A stretch of 64,000 nucleotides of DNA from Panax quinquefolius (taxonomy: Eukaryota; Streptophyta; Magnoliopsida; Apiales; Araliaceae): NCBI GenBank assembly GCA_020205615.1, contig CM035171.1:26415741-26479740 (forward strand). Reading direction: 5' to 3'. A model generated the notes under the pieces. The model had not been told where the DNA came from. It saw nothing but the letters and a program-made list of their open reading frames with translations, and did no database searches. Of the stretch, positions 47,371-59,850 are shown piece after piece. The position numbers and the translations under genes were made by a program. The first letter of the stretch is position 1; the number at the start of each line of letters is the position of its first letter.

Positions 47371-48560
47371 TTATTGTCAACGCAAAGGCCCATTTTGTGT
47401 GACTTGCAAAGGATGGAGATAGAGTTAAAGACTCTGTGGACGCGTGTGATGATAGCGAGTATACGAGTAGAACCGACTTTAATCGATAAAGTTAAAGTCG
47501 CCAAGCTACATGCACTGGAGCCGATGCGTATGAGGAAGAAAGTGCAAGAAGGTGCTATCCGAAAAAACAAGAATCGATGAAGAAGGAATACTTCGAGTCA
47601 ACTCTGCACTTTGTGTTCCTAACGACCCCGATTTAAAGTATAATATCATGATGGAGGCGCACAACACACCATTTGCAATCCATCCCGGAGTACCAAATGT
47701 ATCATGATATTCGCTATATATTTTGGTGGAGCAATATGAAGAGAGAGATAGCGTTGTTTATCTCAAGGTGTCTAACTTGTCAACGAGTTAAAGCGGAGCA
47801 TCAAGTACCAAAAGGTCCATCAGAACCACTTGAAATTCCGTAATGGAAGTGGGAGCACATTACCATGGATTTCAAGCACGGCCTTCCTAAGGTTTCTCAA
47901 GGCATTGATGCGATTTGGGTCATTGTTGATAGATTGACCAAGTCTACTCATTTCTTCCGATACGAGAAACTTATACACTTGAACGCCTTGCTCAGATGTA
48001 CATAAACGAGATTGTAAGATCGCATGGTATGCCTGTATCCATAGTTTCGATCGAGACCCAAGATTCACTTCACGATTTTGGGTTAGTTTGCAAAAAGCTA
48101 TGGGCACAGACTTACAATTTAGCTCTAAGATATCATCCTCCTCGATCGGACCGACAATGGAGAGGACTATTCAAACTCTCAAGATCTATTAAGACTCGTG
48201 TCCTTGATTTCAAGGGAGTTGGGACAAGTTCTTACCATCGGTGGAGTTTTCCTCAACAACAGCTTATCAAGCAAGTATCGGCATGGCTCCATTCAAGGCC
48301 AGATGGAAGAAAGTGTCGTTCTCCAAAGATTTGGGATGAGGTGGGTGAAGCAACGTTGTTGGGACCAGAGTTGGTACGTATGACTATGGAAAAGATTCAA
48401 ACGATCCGACAACGATATAAAAACCTCACAAAATCGATAAAGAGTTATGCCGATCTTCATCGAAAGGACGTGGAATTCGATATAGAGATCATGTGTTGTT
48501 AAGAGTTGCTCCATGGAAAGGAGTTACAAGATTTGGAAAGATAGGAAAACTTAATCCTCG
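47371..48560 (+). pseudogene. pol: element D integrase
   Basis: The linker (LQRMEIELKT), zinc domain (FWWSNMKREIA; CLTCQRVKAEHQVPKGP at about 47770-47820) and catalytic-core segments can be followed to about 48400 across at least six frame changes. The MDF segment (47863) retains its Asp. The second Asp region reads IVSIETQ in the open frame because of an indel at 48045. Confidence 0.82.
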
Positions 48561-48942
48561 ATTCATCGGTCCATTTTAATCCCTCGATCGAGTAGGAATC
48601 GTGGCCTATAGACTCTCGCTTTTACCGCCAAATATGTCTCGTGTTCATAACGCTTTTCACATATCCATGTTACGTAAATATGTGAAAGACCTGAACCATA
48701 TTATTGAAGTTAGAACCCGACGAAATAGCGGGAAGATTTGACGTATGAAGAGGTTCCTGCTCAAATTTTGATAAGAAGGAACATATTCTACGCCCCAAGG
48801 TTATACCTCAAGTCAAAGTTTTGTGGAGGAACCACGATGTTGAGGAAATGACTTGGGAGTTAGAATCAAATGAAATCAAGGTATCCTTACCTCTTCAACA
48901 TACCAGTAATGCACCCTAATTTCGAGGGCTTAAATTTCATAA
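48561..48942 (+). pseudogene. pol: element D chromodomain region
   Basis: [23 protein letters not shown] and VKVLWRNHDVEEMTWELE segments are readable. The terminal gag-gac-gaa motif before the purine tract is garbled here (gagggcttaa). Confidence 0.8.
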
Positions 48943-48952
48943 GAAGGGAGGT
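48941..48952 (+). other. element D polypurine tract
   Basis: AAGAAGGGAGGT directly precedes the 3' LTR. Confidence 0.85.
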
Positions 48953-51618
48953 TGTAGACCCCAAATTTTATAAATAAAGATGAATTTTCTATAAATATTA
49001 TTTTTGAATATTATGGAATAAATTTGATATAATGTTATAGTTGTGGGTATTATTTATAAATTTTGCAAAGTAAGCAAGTTGTTATAAAATATTCATTTGG
49101 TCAGGAATATTCTTTTTGTCGGGGAATATTCGTATGCACGGCTAAATCATTGGTGGACCCCACCAACGGAAGTATTGTCGTAGTTAGAAAACGACAAAAT
49201 TATCTTTCTATAAAAATAACTATGAGGTGTTACCGTTAAAAAGCTGTTGAACTACCCTTATGGTAAAAGTACAAAGAATAATACCATGTCTGGTCGTGGT
49301 TAAGAGTAGCACACTGTAGATTGATTATCGATGCTTACGTGAGAAGTCACTTAGCTATACTCAATTATTACAACAAATAATTCTTTGCATCATATCTCTT
49401 ATATTATTGATTCAATTATTGTCACACAAGATCATCCGTATAATATGTTATATTATTAATTGAGACGACAAGTTATAAATGATTAATAATTGTTGAAAGA
49501 TTAAAATGTGTTGATTAAAAATAAAATGATTTATGGTAATATTTATTCAATCCTCGATGTATATAAAGAGTCCATTATGAGACGCTTTGTGGTAAGTTTG
49601 ATTATTTTATGGGGGCCCATATGTCATCATCTAAGAGTCTCTTCATTAATAGTAATTACCTTTATGAATACTAATTACCTTTGTGAATAGTAATTACCTT
49701 CGCCAATAGTAATTACCTTCAAATCAATAGTATTTACCTTCGTCAATAGTATTTACCTTCACAATAGTATTTACCTTCGCCAATAGTAATTACCTTCTTC
49801 AATAGTAGTTGTCCCTTCAATATTACCAAGAGTTAATCGCTTCTTTACTGAGTTCCAAAGGTTAATTACCCCTTTCGCAAATAGTAGTTGTCTCTTCAAT
49901 ATTACCAAGAGTCATTTTGACCCTTCGTTAAGACCAAGAGCTACCCTCAGTTTTTCTATAAATAGAAAGCTCATTCCTTCACTATTTCTTACGAATTCAT
50001 TGAAACTCTAAAGAGAGAAACTATAGAGATAAAGAAGAAAAGTATTCTGCTACTTCACTTTTCCAATATTCAGCTTCTTCTAAGGTAGGAATATTATTTG
50101 TTGTACCCGTAAGTGGTGTTATTCTTTCTTATACATGAAGAGAACTTCATTATTCCATTCTTTATTATTCTTGTGGAATAACCCTGTAAAAGTGGCATAC
50201 CCTATACATAACTTGTATATGCGGCCCCCTATACTTGGTGAAATCCTTATATTATTCCATTCTTATTTATTCTGCTGGAATAACTTTTGTATACGTGGTT
50301 TACCCTATACTTGGTGACATTCTTCTATTATACTCGTTTTTATTATTCTGGCTTGAACATCCTCGCTCTGCATGTGTTTTACACCGACTGTTCCGCCTCT
50401 TTATCATTCTGCTGGAATATCCTATCTGTGTGTTTTACACCAGATCTGGTTCCATCTTTATTACTCTGTTGGAACATCCTGTCGGTGTGAATTTCACCTG
50501 ACCTGGTTCCGTTATTATTATTTTGTTGGAATAACCTATCTATGCGAAGTACATGCATGGTGATTTCTTTTGTTATTCCATTCTTTATTATACCCAGTTG
50601 GTTAAAACTTTGACTTCTATACTCCATGAAATTAGTGGAATATCCTTGATATTTGCTCTTCATCCAAAGATCCTTTCATGGAAATATTCTTCTCAAAGAT
50701 TCTTGAATTTTACTCTACAAAGTAAAGATCATGTTGACACAATTTGGATGTTATTGGTTCCTAGATAAATTAATTCTTGAACTTGTTTTATTGAATATCA
50801 TTATCATCATCCTCATGTTTATATTATGTTGAAATTCATCCGTGGCTGTAGTAGTATGATGGACTTGGTATGATTATGACCGTGGACTATTCGATTGTAA
50901 TCATGACCGTAATGTTACAAATGATGTGGTAAAAATCCTCAAAGTGGTAGTAGTGCATTGATGGACGAGTTGTTGGCATGATCATGACAATTAATGAATA
51001 CACACAACTATTCTTAGCCCGTAGTGCATGAATAATTGTGGTCGTGATACTAAAGAATATCCTCGGCCGTAGTAGTGTGGGGTGATTCGATGATGTGGAA
51101 TATTTATTAAAGTTTGAGTCTCAACTTATAATAGTGATGAAAAACCTTTTAAATCATAAAAGATAGTAGATTTTATTTTCTACTTGACTCTTTTAATGGA
51201 TCATTTGGTTTCACCGTGAGTTAAACTTGATGTTCATTATATTTTATCGCTTTAACATCATTGAAGGCTAATGATAATTTATTCGCATTATCTTAGCCAT
51301 AATATTTCTTCTTGAGCTAGTTGAGCTCACCCTTTCTTTCACTTTTCTCTTGTGAAATGAGAATATAGCCGGGACGAGTCCTGGGGAACGGAGTAATGGT
51401 CCGAGGATAATATCATCGAGAGTCCTCACTATTCGTGAAATAGTGTGATAATAATTGTAATGAGGACTCCTTTTGAGTTTGTATAATATCTAGTAGACAA
51501 TATTTGTATTCAAACTCACAGTTTATGTCGTATTATACACGACAGTTATATTAGTAAGTTGTATTTAAATTCTGTACCATGTATCTGACTATGTATACCT
51601 AATTTTGGGGGCATCACA
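48953..51618 (+). repeat. element D 3' LTR
   Basis: Starts TGTAGACCCC (one A missing relative to the other LTRs) and ends GGGGCATCACA. Minisatellite at 49641-49811, TATA box at 49956, leader repeats at 50145-50590, hairpin motifs near 50838, 50938 and 51010. A ~12-bp deletion removes part of the actcagaatggg box near 51588. Confidence 0.92.
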
Positions 51619-51623
51619 TTATT
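51619..51623. repeat. element D right target-site duplication
   Basis: TTATT, exact match to 41481-41485. Confidence 0.9.
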
Positions 51624-52086
51624 CTCTACTTGACTCTTTTAATAGATTGCTTGTTCCGCTGTAGTTAAACTTGATGGTTGTTATATTGTATCAGTTTAAC
51701 ACTGTTGAAGGCTAACGATAATATATTCTGCATTATCTTAGTCATAATATTTCCCTCTTGGGCTAGTTGAGCTCACCCTTTTACTTTTATTGTTCTCTTG
51801 GAAATGAGAACGTAGCGGGACTAGTCGAGAAGCGGAGGTACGGACGAGATGATAACGATTAGTAGTCCTCACTATTCAAAGGAAATAGTGGAAAATAAAT
51901 GTAGTAATATTGAATTTGAGTTTGTATATTGTCTAGACGACAATATTTGTATTAAAACTCATAGCTTATGTTTTGTCGCATTACTTTACACTTACATAAA
52001 TTGTATAATTAAGTTGTATTTGTATTCTGTACAATGTATTTGACGATTCAGAATAGGTGATGTATACCTATTTTGGGGGCGTCACA
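51624..52086 (+). repeat. element C 3' LTR, second part
   Basis: It continues the LTR interrupted at 41485 and matches 33715-34172 of the 5' LTR. It ends GGGGGCGTCACA at 52086. The acceptor CAG seen in the 5' copy (33892-33894) reads TTGG here. Confidence 0.92.
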
Positions 52087-52909
52087 GCATCTCTATAGTT
52101 CTATCCAGAGGCTTCATTCTTTGGATGCTTTGGGAGTGCTCATGTGTTGAGAATCGTGTTAACACTACGATTCTACCTTGGTGTTGTGAGCACTAATAGG
52201 CTTTGTCGAAGACTTTGTTCTGCAAACTAAGATCTAGGTTTGGTTCTGCATACACTACTACTCAGAGTGTAGATTATACATCAGACTGCGATTTATACCT
52301 TAACTCTTGTTGTTCTTGTCTGATCTTGCTCGACTACGATTTTTGCCTCTGGTATGATCAATAGACTCTACGACTTCAAGTGTGGTCTACGATCCTTGGC
52401 TTGGCTTGTCTTGGCAGACGCTTGGACCAACTCTACGATACTGAGTGAGGCCCTCCAAGGCAGACTACGATCTATAGCCATTTTCTCGATACTCTACGAT
52501 TCTGCCTTGGCTTCTACAATCTCTCAGCTGGCTCGACGCTCTACGATTCTGCCTTGATAGTCTCTGAATACTTTGTTTCTCCTGGCAGACTTCTAAGGCT
52601 TGTGTAGTACTCTACAATCAAGCAGCGTTATCTATTACATCATATAAGATCAACCTAACAAGCTTGATCTTTCTATCTTTAGTCCTTGTACACCATATTC
52701 TTTTTAAAGACTTTACAAGCTATTTTGTTCATGTAGAATAACCTAACATATTTGACCATTTCAATCTAAGTCCTTGTACATATATTCCTATTATTTATTC
52801 AAGGACTTTACAACTTATTTTAATGCAGACATATTTACATATTTGTTCATTAAGATCATAATCAAATCTTATATAAATAGGAATATCATTCATATGCTTA
52901 TTCCTAACA
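52087..52909 (-). mobile_element. Ty1/copia LTR, minus orientation, truncated
   Basis: On the minus strand the LTR starts TGTTAGGAATAAGC at 52909, directly after the purine tract. It is cut by element C at 52086, so its 3' end is missing. A CTACGAT motif occurs seven times exactly, and about four more times with one change, between 52165 and 52615. Confidence 0.75.
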
Positions 52910-52923
52910 ATCTCCTCCTATTT
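52910..52923 (-). other. copia polypurine tract
   Basis: The minus strand reads aaataggaggagat next to the LTR start. It is preceded by ttttgtcataatc, the usual context at the 3' end of plant copia elements. Confidence 0.75.
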
Positions 52924-53140
52924 GATTATGACAAAAATAATAAGTGCATATGTATGAGATGAATGAATCTTAAGATACAGTGAGCTACTGTATTGCTACA
53001 GCAGGTAATATGAATGATATATTAAAAAGCATTTGATTACATTTGAATAGTAAACCTAAATTCTGGATCCAGAGTTAACTATTACATATAGAGATGTATC
53101 TTCTTCTTCATGTGTGTCTCCTGGATTCCCTCTGTCCTTG

Positions 53141-53455
53141 CTACTCATCTGCTTGATCTTCTTGCTCCTGCTCCCCTTGGGATGGTGACTTCATTTCTTC
53201 TTGATCTCCTGGTTCCTGCTCCCCCTGAGATGCATGTTCCATTTCTTCATTTTCATGATGCTTTGACTTAGATACATGTTCTTCTTCTTTGTCTTCTACT
53301 TTGCTCTTCAGATATTTCTTTGGCTCCCCCTCAGATGATAATACAATTGCTGCTATGTTGACCTGCTTCTTCTTCTTCTTTGTTTCAGTCTTCATTCTTC
53401 TCTCCTTGCTTTTTCTTGAATACCTCTTTTTCTCCCCCTTTTTGTTATGAATCAT
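53141..53455 (-). pseudogene. copia 3' open frame, Lys/Glu-rich
   Basis: A 104-residue minus-strand frame just upstream of the copia purine tract. It starts MIHNKKGEKKRYSRK, is rich in Lys and Glu, and contains three degenerate QGEQE(P/Q) repeats in its C-terminal half. No enzyme motif is visible. By position it could be the tail of the extra 3' frame found in SIRE-like elements, of which the upstream part has been lost to the LTR inserted at 53480. On that reading the frame may extend beyond the ATG. The intervening 52924-53140 is AT-rich untranslated sequence. Confidence 0.45.
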
Positions 53456-53479
53456 TTGGCAAAGCTATTGGACATTTGT

Positions 53480-55157
53480 TGTAAGACCCCGAATTTTACG
53501 AAATGAAAGTATTCAACTTTTCTATTTAGTAAATAGTTAAATTGATAAAAGTTTAAAGTTAAGGGTGATATATGTAAAGTTTACAAAATAAACAAGTGGT
53601 TATAAAATACTCATTGTTGTCGGGGAATATTTGTTTAGTCGTGGAATATTCTTCCGCTTGGGGAATATTAAATGCGACGGTCAGCAAATTCTTTAGGGCC
53701 CCATAATGAAAAATTGTCGGGATGAAGAAAAAACGACAAGTATGAGTTTTTATAAATAACTACAGTAGTTATTACTGATTAACACTGTTGGAATACCCGT
53801 GGTTAAAATACAAGAATACGCTTATTGTCGCATAAGAAGACGGGATATTGCACCAAGTATTGATTCTTACGTAAGAAGGCACTACTCAATAATTGTTACG
53901 AAGAATTATTCTTTCAATATTTTATTTTATTGATTCAATAATTGCTACGTTGATATTTTATATTATTGTTGTTTCAATAATTATCAATTTGCATTATATT
54001 TTCCATTATCGGATCAATAATTCATATTATTTGAATAATATTATTAGATAGCATTATTGGCAATGTCAAGAAAGTTCGCTTAAGGAGAGGTTTGGTCACC
54101 TAATTGCACGCCAAAGAAGAGAGAAATCCTTATTGAAAGCCTCCTCTTTCTCGAACTACGGCACGGTTGTGCATATTGTGATTACGTAATATTATTTGTG
54201 AATAATTAATTATTGATTTATATGATAAGGAAAATATTCATTTTATGTGGATATAGATGGAGAAAATTTTTAATGTGACAATTGTTGAGAATTGATATTT
54301 TATCTTTTTTGATAAAATAATTCATTTAAATATATTATTATATTTTAATAATATAATAATTATGATATTTTACAATGAATGTGTGATATATGAATAAATG
54401 AGGAGGAAGAGTATTTTTGTTATAAAAAAGGTTTGACACATGTTTTGTGTGTTGGTGGACCCTATTTCTTGACTGAAATTTGATTATATCCTGCAAAATC
54501 GTCTGTATGTGAATTTCGGTCAATTTCTACTTGGAATTTTGAAAAATATAAACTTACAAAGTTGTAGAGAATTGAATTTCCTATGGAATGGACATAAGAT
54601 TTGAATTTTTCTGATAAAATAGCTATTTATTATGAATTATTGAAGTTCCGAAGTTTCGAAATAATTGATTTTTGAAGTTTTAATTATTTTTTTAAGAAAA
54701 ACGTTTTTATTATATTGGTGGGCCCCACTAGTATTGCAAATGTGCTGAGTTCAGTTATTCAAAGTGGGCGTAGGAATTTAAAATAATTATATTAATATTT
54801 TATTAAATTTTCCTGCTTTGGTGTTCTAAGCATTTTCCTATAAATAGGGTGCTTAGGTTATAATTGAAAATCACACCGGAAAAATAAAATTTCTCTCTCT
54901 ATATTATCAAGCGTATTTTGTGAGTATTTAGATACTTTGAGAGTTGCTATTCAGTGCAAGTTTCCTTCGGCTTTACATACGATATTCCAATCAGAAATAC
55001 TGCTCTTTTGAGGTAATGGATGTTATTTTTTTTATAAATGATATAATTTCTTTCAATATCATTATGTCGGAATATTGGGAAGATTTTTCTTGTGAAATTC
55101 TTGTCTTTTTGTGTCAGGGTTACTATTCACGTGTACGACACTATTCATAAATACGAC
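53480..55157 (+). mobile_element. Tekay LTR, 5' part, interrupted by element E
   Basis: Starts TGTAAGACCCC and follows the A-type LTR, including TTCTTACGTAAGAA near 53867, the U3 block (54087-54160), a TATA box at 54839 and the donor-like GAG then GTAATG at 55013. It stops in the middle of the gaatagt region, where element E begins. The rest would lie beyond the right edge. It was inserted into the copia element. Confidence 0.88.
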
Positions 55158-57758
55158 TGTGACGCCCCCAAAATAGGTATACATCACCCATTCTGAGTTG
55201 TCAATACATGGTACAGAAACAACTACAACTTTATTATTACAACAGTAAAACTGTGAGTTTAAATACAAATATTATCTTCTAGACAATATTTATACTCAAA
55301 TAAATCCTCATCACATTTATTGATACATTATTTTACAAAAATGGTGAGGACTACTAAACAATCCTTTCTAAAACCTTCATTCCATACCCGACTGCATCGC
55401 TTATATTCTAGCCTCCCGAGAAGAATGGAACAAAAGGAAAAGGGTGAGCTCAACTAGCTCAAGAAGAATATTATGACTAAGATAATATACAACAAATTAT
55501 CGTTAGTCTTCAACAGGAAAAATCTAATAGAATACAATAGACAACAAATTTCGGATCAATATTCGCAATCGGAAATAATAATTCATAGAAGAGTTACGTA
55601 GAGAATGAAATCTACTATAATCTATGAATTTAACGGTCCATCATCAATATTTTATCCTCGTAACATCAATCAATATTCATCTCAAATCAAATATTCATCT
55701 TTGCACTACAGCCAAAGATATTCATCAATCCATCATGTTCATCTCAACACTGCTCATCTTTGCACTAAAGGCCAAAGATATTCATCACGGTCATGTTCAT
55801 TTAAACACTGCTCATCTTTGCACTCACAGTGCCAAAGATATTCAATAATATCATCATTTAAGACTGAGGATGATGAAAAATATTTTTAAAGAACGAATCC
55901 AGTGAAACAAAATGACAAGGATTAAGGATTAATGATTCGTACTTTGTTTTATCCATGTCCAACAATACCTCAAAAATAATCATAGTGGTGTAAAATTCAA
56001 GAATGATCAAAACATGGATACAATCAAAGCTAGTATCCAGAATAGATATTTTGAACTAAAAGAAGAAATTTTATTTTTCGGTGAATAGTGCCGTATACGT
56101 GAATAGTGCCGTATACGTGAATAGTAACTCCGACACCAAAAGATAGAAATTCCACAAAAAAACATTTTCACGCTTCATGAATAGTACTCGTGAATAGTAA
56201 CTCGTGAATAGTAACTCATGAATAGTAACTCGTGAATAGTAACTCATGAATAGTAACCCCGACATGAAAAAGTTCCAAATTTGATAAAAACTTCAGATCA
56301 ACATTTCAAAGATAATGATATCAAGAAATAATATCATTACTTAAAAAAAAATATCCCTTACCTCAAAGAATCAAGATTTCCGGAAGGAAAGGCTCAAGTG
56401 ATCTTTGAATGAAACTTGTAATCGATCAAAGAACTCTCAAAGTATCTAAATACTCACAAAATACGCTCAATAATATAGAGAGAGAAAGAGAGAAAACTTT
56501 GTTTCTGGTGTGATTTTCAATTCTAACTTAGCCCTCTATTTATAGGAAAATGTTAGCCCGCCAAGCAGCATTTGACTGCTACCTGATGGCTTTACCTGCT
56601 ACTATTGCCACCCACCACATTTGAAATAAAATTCAGCACATTTCTTCACCAACCACAAGTGGGGCCCACTCAATTCTAGAATTTTCCACCAAAATCAATT
56701 ATAAACCTAATTTCCGAATCAGACACCTCTTAAAATTCATAACAAATCATTCGTGCATTTTTAACGGTTCAAAATTTGTGGACATATACTCAACTTATGT
56801 ATGTATAACATACCCAAAAATTACCACAATCCAACGGTCGGATTAAAAATTATAACCCCCGCAATATATCTCAAAACCCCTGATTTAATTTTTAATACCT
56901 CCAATCTGATAAAATACTGATAAAACACCTCAACATTAATTTCTTCATTTATAACCACATAAATAAATCCATCATTTATATCCACATAAAATAAATATTT
57001 CTTTATCATATGAATCAATAATTAATTATTCACAAATAATATTCTTCAATCACAATTATGACAACCGTGCCATTCCTGTGAAAGAGGGGCTTTCCGATAA
57101 GGATTTCTCCTCATCGCGCTCAATTAGGTGACCAAACCTCTCCTCGACAGTAACTTTCTAGACATTGCCAATAATGCTATCTAATAATATTATTCAAATA
57201 ATATGAATTATTGATCCGATAATGGAGATAATGCAAGGACAATTATTGAACAAAGAATAATATAAAATATCAACGCAAAGAATTATTGAATCAATAAAAT
57301 AAAATATTGAATAAGAATTCACCGTGAAAATTATTGAGTAGTGCCTTCTTACGTAAGGATCAATAATTCAACAATTACATCGTGTAATACTGTGCTATCA
57401 GGCGACCACGCCAGACATCAGTATTTTAACCACCGGGTATTCCAACAAGATAATTCAGAATAACTACGCCAAGTTATTTTTAACCAACTTATATTTGTCG
57501 CTTTCTTCATCCGATCGCTTTACATGGGGCCCACACATGGTCAAGCTACGGGTCAGCATTTAATATTCCCCACAAGATTTAATATTCCACGACCAAACGA
57601 ATATTCCCCGACAAAATGAATATTTTATAACCACTTGCTTATTTTGAAATATTTATGTATTTAACCCTTAACTATCCACATTAATCAAATCAACCCTTAC
57701 TATTTCAAAATAATAAATAAAGGAAATTCCTTTTATTTAAAAAAATTTCGGTCTTACA
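55158..57758 (-). repeat. element E 3' LTR
   Basis: 2601 bp. On the minus strand it runs TGTAAGACCG to GGGGGCGTCACA. TATA box at 56536-56545, donor-like GAG then GTAAGGG at 56360-56361, hairpins at about 55697-55845. The minisatellite of gaatagtaactcgt units is at 56085-56255. The acceptor position reads TCTCGGGAGG instead of TCTCAGGAGG. Confidence 0.92.
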
Positions 57759-57771
57759 ACCTCCCTCCTTA
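57759..57771 (-). other. element E polypurine tract
   Basis: The minus strand reads TAAGGAGGGAGGT, next to the LTR start at 57758. Confidence 0.88.
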
Positions 57772-58217
57772 TGAAATTTCGTCCTCTCGAATTGGACGTA
57801 CGTACTCTAGTGTTTCAAAAGGTGAGGATACCTCGCTTTCATTTTTGTTTCCAATTCCTGTGTCATTTCCTCTATAGCATGATTCCTCCACAAAACTTTA
57901 ACTTGTGGTATGACCTTTCATACAGTAGGGCATGCTCCTTCCTATCCAAGATCTTGACAGTACCTCCTCATACGTTAAGTCTTCGCTATCTTGTCCGGTT
58001 CTAACTCAATAACGTGGTTCGGTCTTTCACATATTTACGGCACCGATATGTGAAACACATTATGAACACGAGACATACTTGGAGGTAATGCAAGTCTATA
58101 GGCTACATTTCCTACTCGGGTCAAGAATTTGAAATGGACCAATAAATCGTGGATTGAGCTTTCCTCTCTTCCCAAATCTTGTAACTCCCTTCCATGGAGC
58201 AACTCGCAACAATACAT
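57772..58217 (-). pseudogene. pol: element E chromodomain region
   Basis: Minus-strand segments [20 protein letters not shown] and VKILDRKEH-like are readable. The frame 58035-58217 ends where the VHNVFHIS motif runs into a shift. Confidence 0.82.
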
Positions 58218-59140
58218 GATCCCCTACATTAAATTCCACGTCCTTTCGATGAAGATCCGCATAACTCTTTTGTCGATCTTGTGCCGCTTTGTATACGCTG
58301 TCGAATCATTTGGATCTTTTCTAGTAGTCATATCGTACTAACTCTAGTCCCAACAATGTTGCTTCACCCACCTCATCCCAACATATTGGAGAACGACATT
58401 TTCGTCCATATAATGCTTCAATGGAGCCACACCTATACTTGCTCGATAACCGTTGTTGTAGGAGAATTCCACCAATGGTAAATACTTATCCCAACTACCC
58501 TTGAAGTCTAGGACACAGAGTCTTAATAAATCTTCAAGAGTTTGAATAGTCCTCTCTCGATTGTCCGTCTGCTTTGGGGATGGTATGCCAACTAAATCGC
58601 AAATCCGCGCTCCATAGCTTTTTTTGCAAGCTAACCCAAAATCTTGAAGTGAATCTTGGGTCACGATCCAAACTATGGATACAGTGCATGCCATGCAACC
58701 TCACAATCTCATTTACGCATATACTAGCAAGACGCTCAAGTGAATAAGTCTCCGTATTGGCAAGAAATGAGCGGACTTGGTTAATCTATCAATAATAACC
58801 CAAATAGCATTGATGCCTTGAGAAACCGTAGGAAGACCCGTAACGAAATCCATGGTAATGTGTTCCCACTTCCATTCCTAATCTCAAGTGGTTGCAACGG
58901 ACCCTTAGGTACTAGATGCTCCGCCTTTACACGCTAAGTAAGTTAAACACATCGAGATAAACTTTGCAATCTCTCTCTTCATATTATTCCACCAAAATGT
59001 ATATCAAGATCACGATACATTTTAGTACTTCCGTGATGGATTGCAAAATGGTATATTGTGCTCCATCATAATCTTGTACTTTCAAATCGTAGTCGTTAGG
59101 AACACAAAGTCTAGAGTGGACTCAAGTATTCCTTCTTCAT
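58218..59140 (-). pseudogene. pol: element E integrase
   Basis: The frame 58344-58694 covers [20 protein letters not shown] and VEFSYNNGYRASIGVAP, retaining the catalytic Glu. The Asp segments and zinc domain (58800-59050) are readable only in pieces because of indels. Confidence 0.83.
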
Positions 59141-59850
59141 CAATTCTCGCCCCTAATAGCTCCTTCTTGTACTTTCTTCTTCATACGCGATCACCTCGGC
59201 TGGTGGCTTGAGCAACCTTAACTTTTTCTATTAAAGTTGGCTCTATCGTATACTTGACATCATCGCACTCGTTCCTCGCGATATGATCTTCTACTCAATG
59301 CGTCACCTACCACGCTCGCTTTACCGTGATGGTATCAATAGTGTGGTCGTAGTCTTTCAATAGCTCGAGCCAACGTCACCGCCAGCATGTTGAGTTCTTT
59401 TTTTGAGTGAAGAAATATTTAAGGCTTTTATGGTCCGAATATATCTCCACTTTCTCCCATATAGATAGTGCCTCCATATTTTTAAGCGCTGAAAACGATC
59501 GCGCTAACTCTAGATCATGAGTAGGATAATTCCTCTCATACTCTTTAAGTTGTCGCGAGGCATAGGCTATGACTTTCCCACGCTTGCATGAGAACACATC
59601 CTAACCCTTTGCCTCGAAGCATCGGCCAGAGATAACAAATCCATCCAACCGGATGGTATTGTTAGAACAAAGTCAAATAAGTCTCCTCTTAAGCTCTTGG
59701 AAACTCTTCTCGCATTCTTCATTCCAAACGAATTTTGTATCCTTCCGAGTTAGTGAAGTTAATGGAGTAGCGATTCGAGAAAACCCTTCCACGAATCTCC
59801 GATAATAACCAAATTTAAGCCCAAAAGCTACGTACTTGATCCACCGACTT
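59141..59850 (-). pseudogene. pol: element E RNase H and linker
   Basis: The frame 59376-59597 contains [20 protein letters not shown] and [16 protein letters not shown]. The connection ([15 protein letters not shown]) is at about 59765-59830. Confidence 0.83.

Larger units (their letters stand above)
41486..51618 (+). mobile_element. Tekay element D, complete, nested in the C 3' LTR
   Basis: 10,133 bp with paired LTRs (2656 and 2666 bp), a degraded primer site, gag-pol remnant and purine tract. It has an exact 5-bp target duplication TTATT. Its leader and terminal blocks are related to element C, but the U3 lacks the conserved GGTCACC block and has a 19-bp minisatellite instead. The LTR pair is closely similar, so insertion is relatively young for this window. 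Many differences between the LTRs are indels near CTG or CAG. Confidence 0.93.
31421..52086 (+). mobile_element. Tekay element C (split by element D)
   Basis: A plus-strand chromovirus of a second LTR subfamily. The 5' LTR (31421-34172) lacks its first ~130 bp. The internal region is 34173-38991. The 3' LTR is 38992-41485 plus 51624-52086, interrupted by element D. Coding parts resemble A and B closely, but the LTRs differ in U3 and leader. Frames are broken mainly by one- or two-base indels. Confidence 0.9.

Noticed and set aside
56071..56265. Minus-strand frame with repeated YYSRV and FTYTAL units, resembling a repeat protein
   Set aside because: Direct translation of the gaatagt minisatellite in the element E LTR.
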